DNA of 64,000 bases from positions 1 to 64,000 of the forward strand of contig NZ_CP159486.1 of the NCBI RefSeq assembly GCF_041902845.1, in the 5' to 3' direction. Within the stretch, counting starts at the first letter, position 1. Every line of letters begins with the position of its first letter. The notes below the pieces were generated by a model. That model was not told the DNA's origin, made no database searches, and saw only the letters and a list, made by a program, of their open reading frames with translations. The position numbers were made by a program, and so were the translations under genes. Source of the stretch: Limibacterium fermenti (GTDB lineage: Bacteria; Bacteroidota; Bacteroidia; Bacteroidales; Dysgonomonadaceae). Positions 23,963 to 33,196 of this stretch are shown here, in pieces.

Positions 23963-25921
23963 ATGACAGACGAAGAAAAGAATTTAGCCAGCGGTGATTA
24001 TTCGGCTCAAAATATTCAAGTCCTCGAAGGACTCGAAGCGGTGCGCAAACGCCCGGCCATGTATATTGGCGATATCGGGGAGAAGGGATTGCACCATCTT
24101 GTGTACGAGGTGGTCGACAACTCTATCGACGAAGCGCTCGCCGGATATTGTACCGATATAGACGTCATTATTAATGAAGATAACTCCGTTACCGTTAAGG
24201 ATGATGGGCGCGGTATTCCCGTCGATTATCACGAAAAGGAGAAAAAATCGGCCTTAGAGGTTGTGCTGACGGTACTCCATGCCGGTGGTAAATTCGATAA
24301 AGGCACCTATAAGGTGTCCGGAGGGCTCCACGGTGTGGGCGTTTCGTGTGTGAATGCCTTGTCGGTTTATTTAAAGGCTGAAGTGCATCGCGGCGGAAAG
24401 ATTTATGTGCAGGAGTACTCGCGGGGTAAGCCTTATGCCGATATAAAGGTGGTTGGAGACACTACCGGCACCGGTACGATTATTACCTTTAAACCGGATG
24501 ATACGATCTTTCCTTTGATCGAATATCGTTATGACATTCTTGCGACCCGTTTGCGCGAACTGGCCTTTCTGAATGCCGGTATTACGCTTAATCTGACCGA
24601 TAAAAGGGTCGTGAAAGACGATGGCACTTACAAAGGCGAGCGGTTTTATTCCGAAACGGGGCTGAAAGAGTTCGTCCGTTATATCGATAAGAATAAAGAG
24701 TCCATCATTCCCGATGCGATTCATATCATTACCGAAAAACAGGGCGTTCCCATTGAGATCGCCATGACTTACAACGACACCTACAACGAGAATGTATTCT
24801 CGTATGTCAACAATATCAACACCATCGAGGGCGGAACCCATCTCACCGGATTCCGCAGAGGTCTTTCGCGCACGTTGAAGAAGTATGCGGAGGATTCTAA
24901 AATGCTCGATAAGGTGAAGCTCGAAATCAGTGGGGATGATTTCCGCGAAGGTCTTACTGCCGTATTGTCGGTGAAGGTTGCCGAACCTCAATTCGAGGGA
25001 CAGACGAAAACGAAGCTGGGTAACAGCGAGGTGATGGGGGCTGTCGATCAGGCTATCGGCGAAGCGCTCGGAAATTATTTGGAAGAGAATCCCCGCGAAG
25101 CGAAGATCATTGTCGAAAAAGTAATCTTGGCCGCAACGGCACGTCATGCTGCCCGTAAGGCTCGCGAAATGATACAGCGCAAATCGCCTCTGTCGGGTGC
25201 CGGCCTTCCCGGAAAACTGGCGGATTGTTCCGACAAGGATGCTGAAAAGTGCGAGATATTCCTGGTCGAGGGTGACTCCGCCGGCGGAACGGCTAAGCAG
25301 GGCCGCGACCGGATGTATCAGGCGATTCTTCCTTTGCGCGGTAAGATTTTGAATGTCGAAAAGGCCATGCCGCACAAAGTTTTGGAAAGCGATGAAATTC
25401 GCAATATCTATACGGCCCTCGGTGTGACCATCGGTACGGATGAGGATTCGAAAGCGCTGAACATCGACAAGCTGCGGTATCATAAGATTATTCTGATGAC
25501 GGATGCCGACGTCGACGGAAGCCATATCGACACGTTGATCCTGACCTTCTTCTTCCGCTATATGCGCCCGCTTATCGAAAACGGGTACGTGTATATCGCC
25601 ACGCCTCCTCTTTATTTATGTAAGAAAGGAAAAGTGGAACAGTATTGCTACAACGATCAACAACGCCGTGAGTTTATCGATAAATACGGTGACGGAAACG
25701 AGAACGCTATCCATACGCAACGCTATAAAGGATTGGGAGAAATGAACGCCGAACAGCTTTGGACGACGACGATGAATCCCGAACACCGTACGTTGAAACA
25801 GGTGACCATTGAAAATGCCGCCGATGCCGATGTCATTTTCTCCATGTTGATGGGCGAAGATGTTGCGCCCCGCCGTGAGTTTATCGAAGAGAATGCGACG
25901 TACGCCAACATCGATGCCTAA
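23963..25921 (+). CDS. gyrB: DNA gyrase subunit B
   Basis: GyrB hydrolyses ATP to drive negative supercoiling together with GyrA. From the ATG at 23963 it is 652 residues. The N-terminus has the GHKL ATPase (NIQVLEGLEAVRKRPAMYIG, DDGRGIPVD, GGLHGVGVSCVNAL). The TOPRIM domain contains EGDSAGGTAKQGRDR and DADVDGSHI, and the C-terminus has QRYKGLGEMNAEQLW. GyrA is not in the window. The gene following it, in the same direction after 27 bp, is an S66 peptidase. Confidence 0.98.
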   Translation: MTDEEKNLASGDYSAQNIQVLEGLEAVRKRPAMYIGDIGEKGLHHLVYEVVDNSIDEALAGYCTDIDVIINEDNSVTVKDDGRGIPVDYHEKEKKSALEVVLTVLHAGGKFDKGTYKVSGGLHGVGVSCVNALSVYLKAEVHRGGKIYVQEYSRGKPYADIKVVGDTTGTGTIITFKPDDTIFPLIEYRYDILATRLRELAFLNAGITLNLTDKRVVKDDGTYKGERFYSETGLKEFVRYIDKNKESIIPDAIHIITEKQGVPIEIAMTYNDTYNENVFSYVNNINTIEGGTHLTGFRRGLSRTLKKYAEDSKMLDKVKLEISGDDFREGLTAVLSVKVAEPQFEGQTKTKLGNSEVMGAVDQAIGEALGNYLEENPREAKIIVEKVILAATARHAARKAREMIQRKSPLSGAGLPGKLADCSDKDAEKCEIFLVEGDSAGGTAKQGRDRMYQAILPLRGKILNVEKAMPHKVLESDEIRNIYTALGVTIGTDEDSKALNIDKLRYHKIILMTDADVDGSHIDTLILTFFFRYMRPLIENGYVYIATPPLYLCKKGKVEQYCYNDQQRREFIDKYGDGNENAIHTQRYKGLGEMNAEQLWTTTMNPEHRTLKQVTIENAADADVIFSMLMGEDVAPRREFIEENATYANIDA

Positions 25922-25948
25922 CTTTCGGATATCTACTGGGATACTGTA

Positions 25949-26854
25949 ATGAAACGTCCGCCGGCACTTCAGTTCAATGATAAAGCGGTTATTCTTTCGC
26001 CCGCAGGAAAAATAGAGGAGGGCATCGTGAATGATGCCGCCGCTGTTTTGCGTAAGTGGGGATTGACGGTCTCTATCGCCGCAAATGCCCTGCGCGAGAC
26101 GGGGCGTTTCAGCGGATTTGTGGAGCAACGGCTCGATGACCTGCAACAAGCGTTGGATGATCCTGAGGTGAAGCTTGTCTTTTGCTCCCGGGGGGGATAC
26201 GGCGTGGTGCATCTATTGGATAAGTTGGATTTTACGCACGTGAAGCTCACGCCCAAATGGGTTGTGGGCTTTAGCGATATCACCGCGTTGCATGCCGCCT
26301 TGCAGACGAATGGCATTCAATCGATCCACGGGCCGATGGCGAAGCATTTTGCCGATGAAGGCGACGAGGATGTTGCCGTGCGGTATACCAAAAGTATCCT
26401 GGCAGGGCAACCGGTTCGGTATAAGATTCCGGTGAACAAAAATGTCTTTCTCAACCGGAAGGGACGTGCTTCGGGAAGGCTTTTCGGAGGCAACTTATCG
26501 GTGTTCTGCGGATTATTGGGTTCGCGGATAGCAATGATTCCCTCGAATGGTATTTTGTTTATCGAGGATGTCGGCGAAGCGCCTTATCGTGTCGACCGGA
26601 TGATATATCAATTGAAGCTCGCGGGTGTTTTCGATAAAATAAGCGGCCTGATTGTAGGACAATTTACCGATTATGAGGAGGACAATTCGATGTACGCCAC
26701 CTTGAACGAATCGATCCGTATGGCGGTGAACGAATATACGTTTCCGATTGCCTTCGATTTTCCCGCAGGGCATGTGAAGTTGAATTTCCCGTTGATTATG
26801 GGCGCTAAAACATCATTGACGGTAACCGATACCGCCGTGTCGTTCCATCAATAG
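25949..26854 (+). CDS. ldcA: S66 family LD-carboxypeptidase
   Basis: This serine peptidase trims the terminal D-alanine from murein tetrapeptides during cell-wall recycling; MccF-type relatives instead detoxify microcin C. The 301-residue protein shows the S66 triad: S109 in GFSDIT, E206 in FIEDVGEAPYRVDRM, and H275 in PAGHVKLNFP. There is no signal peptide, consistent with a cytoplasmic recycling enzyme. It lies 27 bp after gyrB and 29 bp before the glutaminyl-cyclase-like gene, so read-through is likely. Confidence 0.92.
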   Translation: MKRPPALQFNDKAVILSPAGKIEEGIVNDAAAVLRKWGLTVSIAANALRETGRFSGFVEQRLDDLQQALDDPEVKLVFCSRGGYGVVHLLDKLDFTHVKLTPKWVVGFSDITALHAALQTNGIQSIHGPMAKHFADEGDEDVAVRYTKSILAGQPVRYKIPVNKNVFLNRKGRASGRLFGGNLSVFCGLLGSRIAMIPSNGILFIEDVGEAPYRVDRMIYQLKLAGVFDKISGLIVGQFTDYEEDNSMYATLNESIRMAVNEYTFPIAFDFPAGHVKLNFPLIMGAKTSLTVTDTAVSFHQ

Positions 26855-26883
26855 TTGGGCAACCGGAGACCTCGGTAAATAGA

Positions 26884-27909
26884 ATGAATAAGATGAAGCA
26901 TCGGACGGTCATCTATTGGATTATCGCTGTGTGTGCGGCGGCAATCGTCTTTTACTTGTCCTGTAACTCATACAGGACAAAGCCGGCGACTGCGGCAGTC
27001 TCTGCTTATGAGGCTTACTCCAAAGTCTCTCCTGATTTTGATGCCGACAGCGCTTATGCTTTTATCGAACGGCAGGTTTCTTTCGGCCCGAGAGTGCCGA
27101 ATACTCCCGAACACAGCGCCTGCGGTGATTACTTGTCGGTTACATTGAAAGCTTTCGGTGCAGAAGTGACGGAGCAGACGGCCGACATCGTCCATTACAA
27201 CGGAGAAATGTTCTCTATCCGCAATATCATCGGCTCGTTTCAGCCGGAGAAAGAGAAACGGATCATGCTCTTTGCCCATTGGGACACGCGTCCTTTTGCC
27301 GACCGTGAAACGGATCCTCAAAAGCAACGGCAACCTATTGCGGGCGCCGATGACGGTGCCAGCGGCGTGGGGGTATTGCTCGAAATCGCCCGCCAATTGC
27401 AGCAAAAGCCCGCTGCGGTGGGGGTGGATCTCTTTTTCTTCGATCTGGAAGATTGGGGGCACCCCGAGTTTGAGGCTTCCTCGGTGTCGGGCGACTGGTG
27501 GTGCGTCGGTTCCCGTTATTGGTCGGAGAATCCTCATCGTTCCGATTATCGCGCCGCCTATGGAATCCTTCTCGATATGGTAGGAGGGAAAGGGGCGGCC
27601 TTTCCTCGGGAAGGCTATTCGGTGCAATATGCTTCAAACGTAGTGGAGAAGGTCTGGAGTACGGCGACTAAGTTGGGATACGGATCTTATTTTATTCAAA
27701 AAAACGGCTCGTATATCACTGATGATCATGTCCCGGTAAACAAAATCAGGCATATTCCCTGTGTGGATATTATCCATCTGCAAGATTCCCCCACGGGGTT
27801 CGCACCTCATTGGCATACCCACGCCGATAACTTGTCCGTTATTGACCGTGCGACATTGAAAGCTGCCGGACAAACCGTAATGGAAGTAATTTATGCTGAA
27901 AATGATTAA
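26884..27909 (+). CDS. M28-type glutaminyl-peptide cyclotransferase-like lipoprotein
   Basis: The 341-residue protein has a lipoprotein-like signal (lipobox YLSC, C27) and an M28/glutaminyl cyclase fold. Metal and active-site motifs are HWDTRPFAD (132-140), GADDGASG (154-161), FFDLEDWG (185-192), TDDHVPV, and HWHTHAD (309-315). The segment FGPRVPNTPEHSACGDYL is typical of animal-like type II cyclases known in oral Bacteroidota. It probably converts N-terminal Gln of exported proteins to pyroglutamate in the periplasm; aminopeptidase activity is the alternative. The alternative start at 26893 is equally possible. Confidence 0.85.
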   Translation: MNKMKHRTVIYWIIAVCAAAIVFYLSCNSYRTKPATAAVSAYEAYSKVSPDFDADSAYAFIERQVSFGPRVPNTPEHSACGDYLSVTLKAFGAEVTEQTADIVHYNGEMFSIRNIIGSFQPEKEKRIMLFAHWDTRPFADRETDPQKQRQPIAGADDGASGVGVLLEIARQLQQKPAAVGVDLFFFDLEDWGHPEFEASSVSGDWWCVGSRYWSENPHRSDYRAAYGILLDMVGGKGAAFPREGYSVQYASNVVEKVWSTATKLGYGSYFIQKNGSYITDDHVPVNKIRHIPCVDIIHLQDSPTGFAPHWHTHADNLSVIDRATLKAAGQTVMEVIYAEND

Positions 27910-27939
27910 AGAACTGTAAGTTCTGAATTATATATAATA

Positions 27940-28371
27940 ATGAAAACGACTGATCAGATACAACAAGAAATTATCGATGAGTTCCGTCTTTTTGATGACT
28001 GGATGGATAAATATGCGATGATTATTGAACAGGGAAACTCGCTGAAGCCTCTTGATGAGATATATAAAACGCCTGATAATATCATTCAGGGGTGCCAAAG
28101 TCGTGTGTGGCTGCAAACCGATTACCGTGACGGACGGTTGTTCTTTCAGGCCGAAAGCGATGCCTTAATCGTGAAAGGTTTGCTCGCTTTGGTATTGCGG
28201 ATATTCAATGACCGTACCCCCGACGAAATCCTGGCGACCGATTTGCATTTTATGAAAGAGATCGGACTGACCGAACATCTTTCTCCTACCCGGGCCAACG
28301 GCCTTCTTGCCGTTATCAAGCAAATTCGCTTTTATGCCATGGCGTATAAAGCCAAAGAAGTGGCAAAATAA
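27940..28371 (+). CDS. sufE: SufE family Fe-S assembly sulfur acceptor
   Basis: SufE accepts persulfide sulfur from the cysteine desulfurase SufS and passes it to the SufBCD scaffold. The 143-residue protein has the family core with the essential cysteine in GCQSRVWL (C52), followed by LLALVLRIFNDRTPDEI. No other suf gene is in the window. It is convergent with the DUF3299 gene. Confidence 0.94.
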   Translation: MKTTDQIQQEIIDEFRLFDDWMDKYAMIIEQGNSLKPLDEIYKTPDNIIQGCQSRVWLQTDYRDGRLFFQAESDALIVKGLLALVLRIFNDRTPDEILATDLHFMKEIGLTEHLSPTRANGLLAVIKQIRFYAMAYKAKEVAK

Positions 28372-28379
28372 ATCCGGCT

Positions 28380-28838
28380 TTACTCAATCACTTTTATCAA
28401 TTCGGCATCCGTCAGCAGGTACATTAAGTGAAACGGGTCGTCGCGATTGATTTTGAAGATTCCTTTCAATTGGATATATCGATCGGTGCGAACTCGAGTG
28501 AGTTTTTTGTGCCCTTTCTTCACCATAATCTCCATGACCGACTCCACCCCTCCGACTCCGCAGAAAAAGCAGGCGTTCGACGGCGTTTCCGACAAGGCGA
28601 ATATCGAACCGTCTACATCTATCGGCATATAAAATCCTTCAATTGTGATCTCTTTATTATCCATACGCTCGATATTTTTGCCGAAAGAGGGCATCTGGTA
28701 ATATCCCGACATCTTGGCCACATATTTACGCGACCAGGTAACATCTTTCAACGATTTCCAATGAACCGCTTGTTGCGCCTGCAAGGCTACGCTCGCGGCA
28801 AAGACCGCGCATACTATGGATAGGATTCGCTTATTCAT
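28380..28838 (-). CDS. DUF3299 exported protein of the putative metal ABC operon
   Basis: The 152-residue protein has a signal peptide (cleavage near LQA-QQA, residue ~21). It carries the DUF3299 pattern: ITIEGFYMPID, ETPSNACFFCGVGGVESVMEI with a CxxC pair, and a C-terminal VRTDRYIQLKGIF OB-like strand. DUF3299 proteins are linked to FtsX-type zinc-uptake ABC operons in gammaproteobacteria (Zrg system, from recall). It overlaps the permease by 4 nt (ATGA), so it is part of the same operon. The paired cysteines could bind metal. Confidence 0.82.
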   Translation of the reverse strand: MNKRILSIVCAVFAASVALQAQQAVHWKSLKDVTWSRKYVAKMSGYYQMPSFGKNIERMDNKEITIEGFYMPIDVDGSIFALSETPSNACFFCGVGGVESVMEIMVKKGHKKLTRVRTDRYIQLKGIFKINRDDPFHLMYLLTDAELIKVIE

Positions 28839-30142
28839 TCGCTCAATGTTTTTGAAATAGGGGTTTGCATGGCTTTTAGGGCCGGTATCAACGCCGATAA
28901 CAATCCGATGCCGAGGGAGACGATCAGCAGGTATGCATCATTGGCGGTAACCCATTCGCGAAGGGCGTAATGATAATTGCTTTCGGTATATCGCGAGAGC
29001 ATCCATACGGCCGTACGGCTCAATAGAAACCCTAATACATATCCGGCAACGGCAATGCTCAATCCCTCCAATAGAATCAAAGAGAACAGTTTTCCTCGGC
29101 TGCCTCCCATCGCCCGGATAAGGGCCAATTCATATTTGCGTTCTTTCAGCGAATTGATGAGGGATATAAAAATGCTGAAAGCCGAGATGATAATAATAAA
29201 CGCGGCAATCACATTGAGGCTCTGTACGCCCACGCCCATTAATGCATAGAGGCGGTTTATCTCCATGGCCGGAGCCGCCGCCTGCATGTTGGTCGAAGAA
29301 TTGATTAAACGGGGTAAGGTCATCGCTCCCATCGGATTGGTATATTGCAGCAACATCAATGTGATTTCTTTACCTCCTCCTGGGCCGTGTGCCTCATCGT
29401 GCTCATGCTCGTGCTCGTGGCCATCGTGTTCGAGAGCCTCGGCTTCATGTTCATGATGATCATGCCCGGCCTCTTCCCCGTCATGCGAGTGCGAGTCATC
29501 GTCGTGCTCATCGCCATGATGGTGATGCGCATGAATCTCCCATACACTTTCTATGTTTGTCAGAATTAATTGATCGAGCACCGTACCGGTAGGTTCGAAT
29601 ATGCCGGTCACACGATACGTATGATCATTGTGCGCATGCCCCCCTTGTTCGATAAAGCCATGGACGCCGGCGAAAGTGTCGCCTATTTTCAAGCCCGCTT
29701 TTTCGGCCACTTTCTGTCCGATGGCTGCTTCGAAATTGCCTTTCCATAAATCTCCTTCCTGTAGGTTCCCTTTGTACAAATCGACGTATGAATGTTCCGT
29801 TCCGATAATGCGGAATCCTTTGAAATTATCGCCCAAAGCAAGCGGTACCGCCCGTTTGATCAATGGATTTTCGGTAAGTTTCAATGCTTCGGAGTAATCG
29901 ATATTCCCGGTAGGGTTATCGACGTGATACAATCCCGAAAGCACGAGTTGTAAGGGACTCCCTTTGGCGCCTACCACCAAATCGACCCCCGCCGCATTCT
30001 TGTTCATTTGCTTCTCCAAATTCGAGGATACCAGGAAGATAAACGAAATGACCGTAATTCCTCCCGCAAATAACAGGACATTGAAGAAGAACGACAAGAA
30101 CTTCGCTTTTATATGTTTATTGTTTAACTGTACGATATTCAT
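28835..30142 (-). CDS. FtsX-type ABC permease with a histidine-rich extracytoplasmic loop
   Basis: The 435-residue permease has the four-helix MacB/FtsX topology: a first helix (residues ~17-40), a large extracytoplasmic domain, then three C-terminal helices (~310-335, ~355-380, ~400-425). The extracytoplasmic domain contains residues 204-252 with 18 histidines interspersed with Asp/Glu (HAHHHHGDEHDDDSHSH and further HEHEHEHDEAH), a classic zinc/nickel/copper buffering stretch. Further histidines lie at 169-174. With the adjacent ATPase it probably moves metal, or uses ATP to act on a metal-bound partner. Zinc is favoured by the COG0523 neighbours. Confidence 0.85.
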   Translation of the reverse strand: MNIVQLNNKHIKAKFLSFFFNVLLFAGGITVISFIFLVSSNLEKQMNKNAAGVDLVVGAKGSPLQLVLSGLYHVDNPTGNIDYSEALKLTENPLIKRAVPLALGDNFKGFRIIGTEHSYVDLYKGNLQEGDLWKGNFEAAIGQKVAEKAGLKIGDTFAGVHGFIEQGGHAHNDHTYRVTGIFEPTGTVLDQLILTNIESVWEIHAHHHHGDEHDDDSHSHDGEEAGHDHHEHEAEALEHDGHEHEHEHDEAHGPGGGKEITLMLLQYTNPMGAMTLPRLINSSTNMQAAAPAMEINRLYALMGVGVQSLNVIAAFIIIISAFSIFISLINSLKERKYELALIRAMGGSRGKLFSLILLEGLSIAVAGYVLGFLLSRTAVWMLSRYTESNYHYALREWVTANDAYLLIVSLGIGLLSALIPALKAMQTPISKTLSE

Positions 30143-30161
30143 ACCGGTGAAAGGATTCGTT

Positions 30162-30800
30162 TTATAAGAATAAGATGTTTGAGAAATGATCGAGGAGCCG
30201 TTTGTCGTGGGTGACGATCAAAAGCATGGCTCCGACGGCCGCCGCCTGCTCTTTCAGAATACCGATCGCCTTCTCACAATTGACGTCGTCGAGGCTCGAT
30301 GTGGGTTCGTCCGCCAATATCAGCGCCGGTTTATTGACCATCGCTCGGGCGATGGATAATCGTTGCAACTCACCCTGGCTCAGTTGCGCCGGTTTGGAAG
30401 TGTCTTTACCTTCCAATTGCAGGGACGCCAGCAACCCCAGTATTTCAGGTCGGATTGCTTCCTTGTTGTTCAGGTAACAAGCGATCTGCACATTTTCATA
30501 AGCCGTGAGCCAAGGAATGAAAAGCGGTTTCTGAAAGACAATCCCGATATGGCGTCCCCGGAACGCATCCGTTTGTCCGCTCGACAATCCGGTGAGGTTT
30601 GTTTCGTCTATGATGATGTCTCCCGAACGCGGTTTTAATAGCCCGGCGATCAGATGCAAGAGCGTGGTCTTCCCGCAGCCCGACGGGCCCATAAGGATAC
30701 AATGTCCTCCCGGATCACACGTGATGTCGGGGAACGTAAACAGGCGGGAATCCTCATACGAAAAGGTCAAACGATTTGTTACTAAACCTTTATTGTCCAT
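30162..30800 (-). CDS. ABC transporter ATPase (LolD/MacB type)
   Basis: The 212-residue nucleotide-binding subunit has Walker A GPSGCGKT, signature LSQGELQRLSIAR, Walker B LILADEPTSSLDD and the H-loop TH. It pairs with the FtsX-type permease 19 bp downstream. FtsX-type ATPases usually power mechanotransmission rather than translocation across the inner membrane. The promoter box at 30830-30837 faces away from the COG0523 promoter. Confidence 0.92.
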   Translation of the reverse strand: MDNKGLVTNRLTFSYEDSRLFTFPDITCDPGGHCILMGPSGCGKTTLLHLIAGLLKPRSGDIIIDETNLTGLSSGQTDAFRGRHIGIVFQKPLFIPWLTAYENVQIACYLNNKEAIRPEILGLLASLQLEGKDTSKPAQLSQGELQRLSIARAMVNKPALILADEPTSSLDDVNCEKAIGILKEQAAAVGAMLLIVTHDKRLLDHFSNILFL

Positions 30801-30977
30801 TTTATTGTTTCAATTCTTTTTCTTCCGGACAAATGTACGAAAAAATAGATGAAACGTTGTTGCATTTGATATTTTTTGTACATTTGTATCTCTTAAAGAA
30901 TTCAAAGAAAAAGGGAGAAAGGCAAAAAGAAGGCGGACTTCCCTTTCTGCGATTCATCAACAACTAAAAAAACGAAT
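30801..30977. promoter_or_regulatory. Divergent control region of the two metal operons
   Basis: Two identical -7 boxes face outward: TACATTTG on the minus strand (30837-30830) for the ABC operon, and TACATTTG on the plus strand (30879-30886) for the COG0523 operon, the latter with GTTG at 30856-30859 (19-bp spacer). The ~40 bp between them (GAAACGTTGTTGCATTTG at 30851-30868) covers both -33 regions and could hold an operator for a Zur/Fur-type repressor. The palindrome there is weak, so the operator is conjecture. Confidence 0.55.
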
Positions 30978-31952
30978 ATGGAAGATTCCAGAATACCGGT
31001 TACGATTATAACCGGTTTTTTAGGCGCGGGGAAAACCACTTTCATCAACCATCTGATCGGGCAATATCCCGAAAAGAAGTTTGCCATCATCGAAAACGAG
31101 GTCGGTGAAGTGCCCCTCGACGGCAGTTTGATTGTGGGGACGGACGAAACGATTTTCGAACTCTCGAACGGCTGTATCTGCTGCTCGTTGAACACGGAAT
31201 TTTATCAGGTAATCCGTCATTTATTGGATGGAGATTATGTGTTTAACCATCTGTTGATCGAGACGACCGGCATTGCCGACCCGACTTCCGTTATCAATGC
31301 TTTCCTCTCCGATTATGAAATCATCGATCAGTTCGCCATCGACTCCGTGATATGCCTGGCCGATGCGATGAACCTCGAAGAGTTGATCGATTCGGAGCCG
31401 GAGGCGCGAAAACAGTTGGCGATGGCCGATATCGTCCTTCTCAACAAGACGGATCAAGTGAGGGACGGATATGCCGACGAATTACGGTCGAAAATAGCAG
31501 ACATCAATCCGTTATCGGAAGTCTATCCTGTGGTAAAAGCCGATGTGTCGGGTGTCGAGATTCTCGATGTCTTCCGGTACTCCGGGAAACAGATCGAAAA
31601 ATCGGTTTCATCCTTCCGCAACCTGACTTTTCTACGGAATAACAACTTCAAGCACGACATCCGATCCGAAGGGATCGCCTTTCCCGGAAGCATGGATTGG
31701 GAAAAATTCCGTTTCTGGTTCGAAACGGTGCTTATCTTCGCCAAATACAGGCCTTACCGGGTGAAAGGCATTTTAAGTTTTGAGGACGTCGCCGAAAAAT
31801 GCATTCTGCATGCCATCAAAGATAATTATGTGTTTGAGAAGGGCGCCGTTTGGCAATCGGATGACGAGCGCTACTGCAAAATGGTCTTTATCGGCCGCGA
31901 TATCGATAAATTAAAGATTCAGGAAAATATCGAAAAAGTAAGAATTAAATAA
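30978..31952 (+). CDS. COG0523 G3E GTPase, putative zinc metallochaperone (first copy)
   Basis: This G3E GTPase of the CobW/YeiR/ZNG1 group moves metal to client enzymes, often under zinc starvation. The 324-residue protein has Walker A GFLGAGKTT (13-21), the metal site CICC (66-69) in NGCICCSL, the ETTGIADPT switch and the NKTD specificity motif. The C-terminal CobW_C domain is short. It is adjacent to a second COG0523 gene with no gap (stop codon then ATG), indicating tight co-translation. The metal is inferred. Confidence 0.92.
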   Translation: MEDSRIPVTIITGFLGAGKTTFINHLIGQYPEKKFAIIENEVGEVPLDGSLIVGTDETIFELSNGCICCSLNTEFYQVIRHLLDGDYVFNHLLIETTGIADPTSVINAFLSDYEIIDQFAIDSVICLADAMNLEELIDSEPEARKQLAMADIVLLNKTDQVRDGYADELRSKIADINPLSEVYPVVKADVSGVEILDVFRYSGKQIEKSVSSFRNLTFLRNNNFKHDIRSEGIAFPGSMDWEKFRFWFETVLIFAKYRPYRVKGILSFEDVAEKCILHAIKDNYVFEKGAVWQSDDERYCKMVFIGRDIDKLKIQENIEKVRIK

Positions 31953-33161
31953 ATGAACATACGAAACAACATTCCTAAAATACCGGTAACCGTTTTAAGC
32001 GGTTTCTTAGGGTCCGGCAAAACGACCGTGTTGAATCATATCCTCAACAACCGGGATGCGATGAAAGTCGCTGTCATTGTCAATGATATGAGCGAAGTAA
32101 ACATCGATGCGCAATTGGTGGAAAAGGGCGCCGCACTGTCGCGCACCGAAGAAAAACTGGTACAATTGACGAACGGTTGCATCTGCTGCACGTTGCGGGA
32201 GGATTTGGTGAAAGAAGTCACGCGTTTGGTTGCCGGCGGACGGTTCGATTACTTGTTGATCGAGGGTACCGGCATTGCAGAACCCATGCCGATCGCTCAA
32301 TCGTTCAGTTATGCTTTTGATGAGTTGGGCGTCGACCTTACCCGAATCTCCCGTCTTGACACGATGGTTACCGTGGTCGACGGCTTTAATTTTTATAAAG
32401 ATTTCGGTTCCGCCGATACGGTTGCGCAACGCGATCCTACCGGCACGGCAAGCGATCGTTCGATTGTCGACCTGCTGGTGGAACAGATCGAGTTCGCCAA
32501 TGTCATCGTCTTGAATAAAATCGATTTGATTACCCCGTATCAAGTGGAAGAATTAAGCCATATTATTCGCAAATTAAACCCGGAAGCCAAGATTATTCCG
32601 GCGGATCATGGACGGGTCGATCCGAAAGAAATACTCAACACCCGGTCGTTTGATTTCGTGAAATCCGCACAAAGTTCCGGATGGCAAAAAGAATTGGAGA
32701 ATAAGCATACCCCCGAAACGGACGAATACGGCATCGGGTCGTTTGTGTTTCGCGAACACCGGCCTTTTCATCCCGCACGGTTTAAGGAATATCTCGATAA
32801 GCATTGGGACAGCGGCGTTATTCGCAGTAAAGGGTTTTTCTGGCTCGCAAATCGTAAAGACGAAGCGATGCTGCTTAGCCAGGCGGGGGGATCGATTGTG
32901 GTTGAGCGGATCGGTGTGTGGTGGGCTTCGTTCCCGCTGAAAGACCGTAACCGTAATCCGACTTTCCAGGCGAACGAAGAATACATTATGGGCCGTTGGG
33001 ATAACCAATGGGGCGACCGCATCAACGAAATCGTATTTATAGGGCAGGAAATGAACGAGCAACAGATTCGCGCCGACTTGGCGCATTGCCTCTGCACCGA
33101 CATCGAATTCAACGCCTTTGAGCGAGGACTGTTGACCAACCATAGTTGGAATTTTTTATAA
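31953..33161 (+). CDS. COG0523 G3E GTPase, putative zinc metallochaperone (second copy)
   Basis: The 402-residue paralogue has Walker A GFLGSGKTT (18-26), CICC (76-79) in NGCICCTL, EGTGIAEPMP and the NKID motif. It carries a full CobW_C domain (SFVFREHRPFHPARFKEY) and resembles the YeiR/ZigA branch more than its neighbour. It starts at the base after the stop codon of the first copy. The two copies differ in length and subfamily, so they may serve different clients. Confidence 0.92.
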   Translation: MNIRNNIPKIPVTVLSGFLGSGKTTVLNHILNNRDAMKVAVIVNDMSEVNIDAQLVEKGAALSRTEEKLVQLTNGCICCTLREDLVKEVTRLVAGGRFDYLLIEGTGIAEPMPIAQSFSYAFDELGVDLTRISRLDTMVTVVDGFNFYKDFGSADTVAQRDPTGTASDRSIVDLLVEQIEFANVIVLNKIDLITPYQVEELSHIIRKLNPEAKIIPADHGRVDPKEILNTRSFDFVKSAQSSGWQKELENKHTPETDEYGIGSFVFREHRPFHPARFKEYLDKHWDSGVIRSKGFFWLANRKDEAMLLSQAGGSIVVERIGVWWASFPLKDRNRNPTFQANEEYIMGRWDNQWGDRINEIVFIGQEMNEQQIRADLAHCLCTDIEFNAFERGLLTNHSWNFL

Positions 33162-33196
33162 AGATACAATAAACAAGATAATTAATCAGTAAAAGA

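Noticed and set aside
29345..29569. Plus-strand ORFs opposite the His-rich loop (74 and 67 codons)
   Set aside because: They are artefacts of the repetitive His/Asp/Glu codons of the permease gene on the minus strand.
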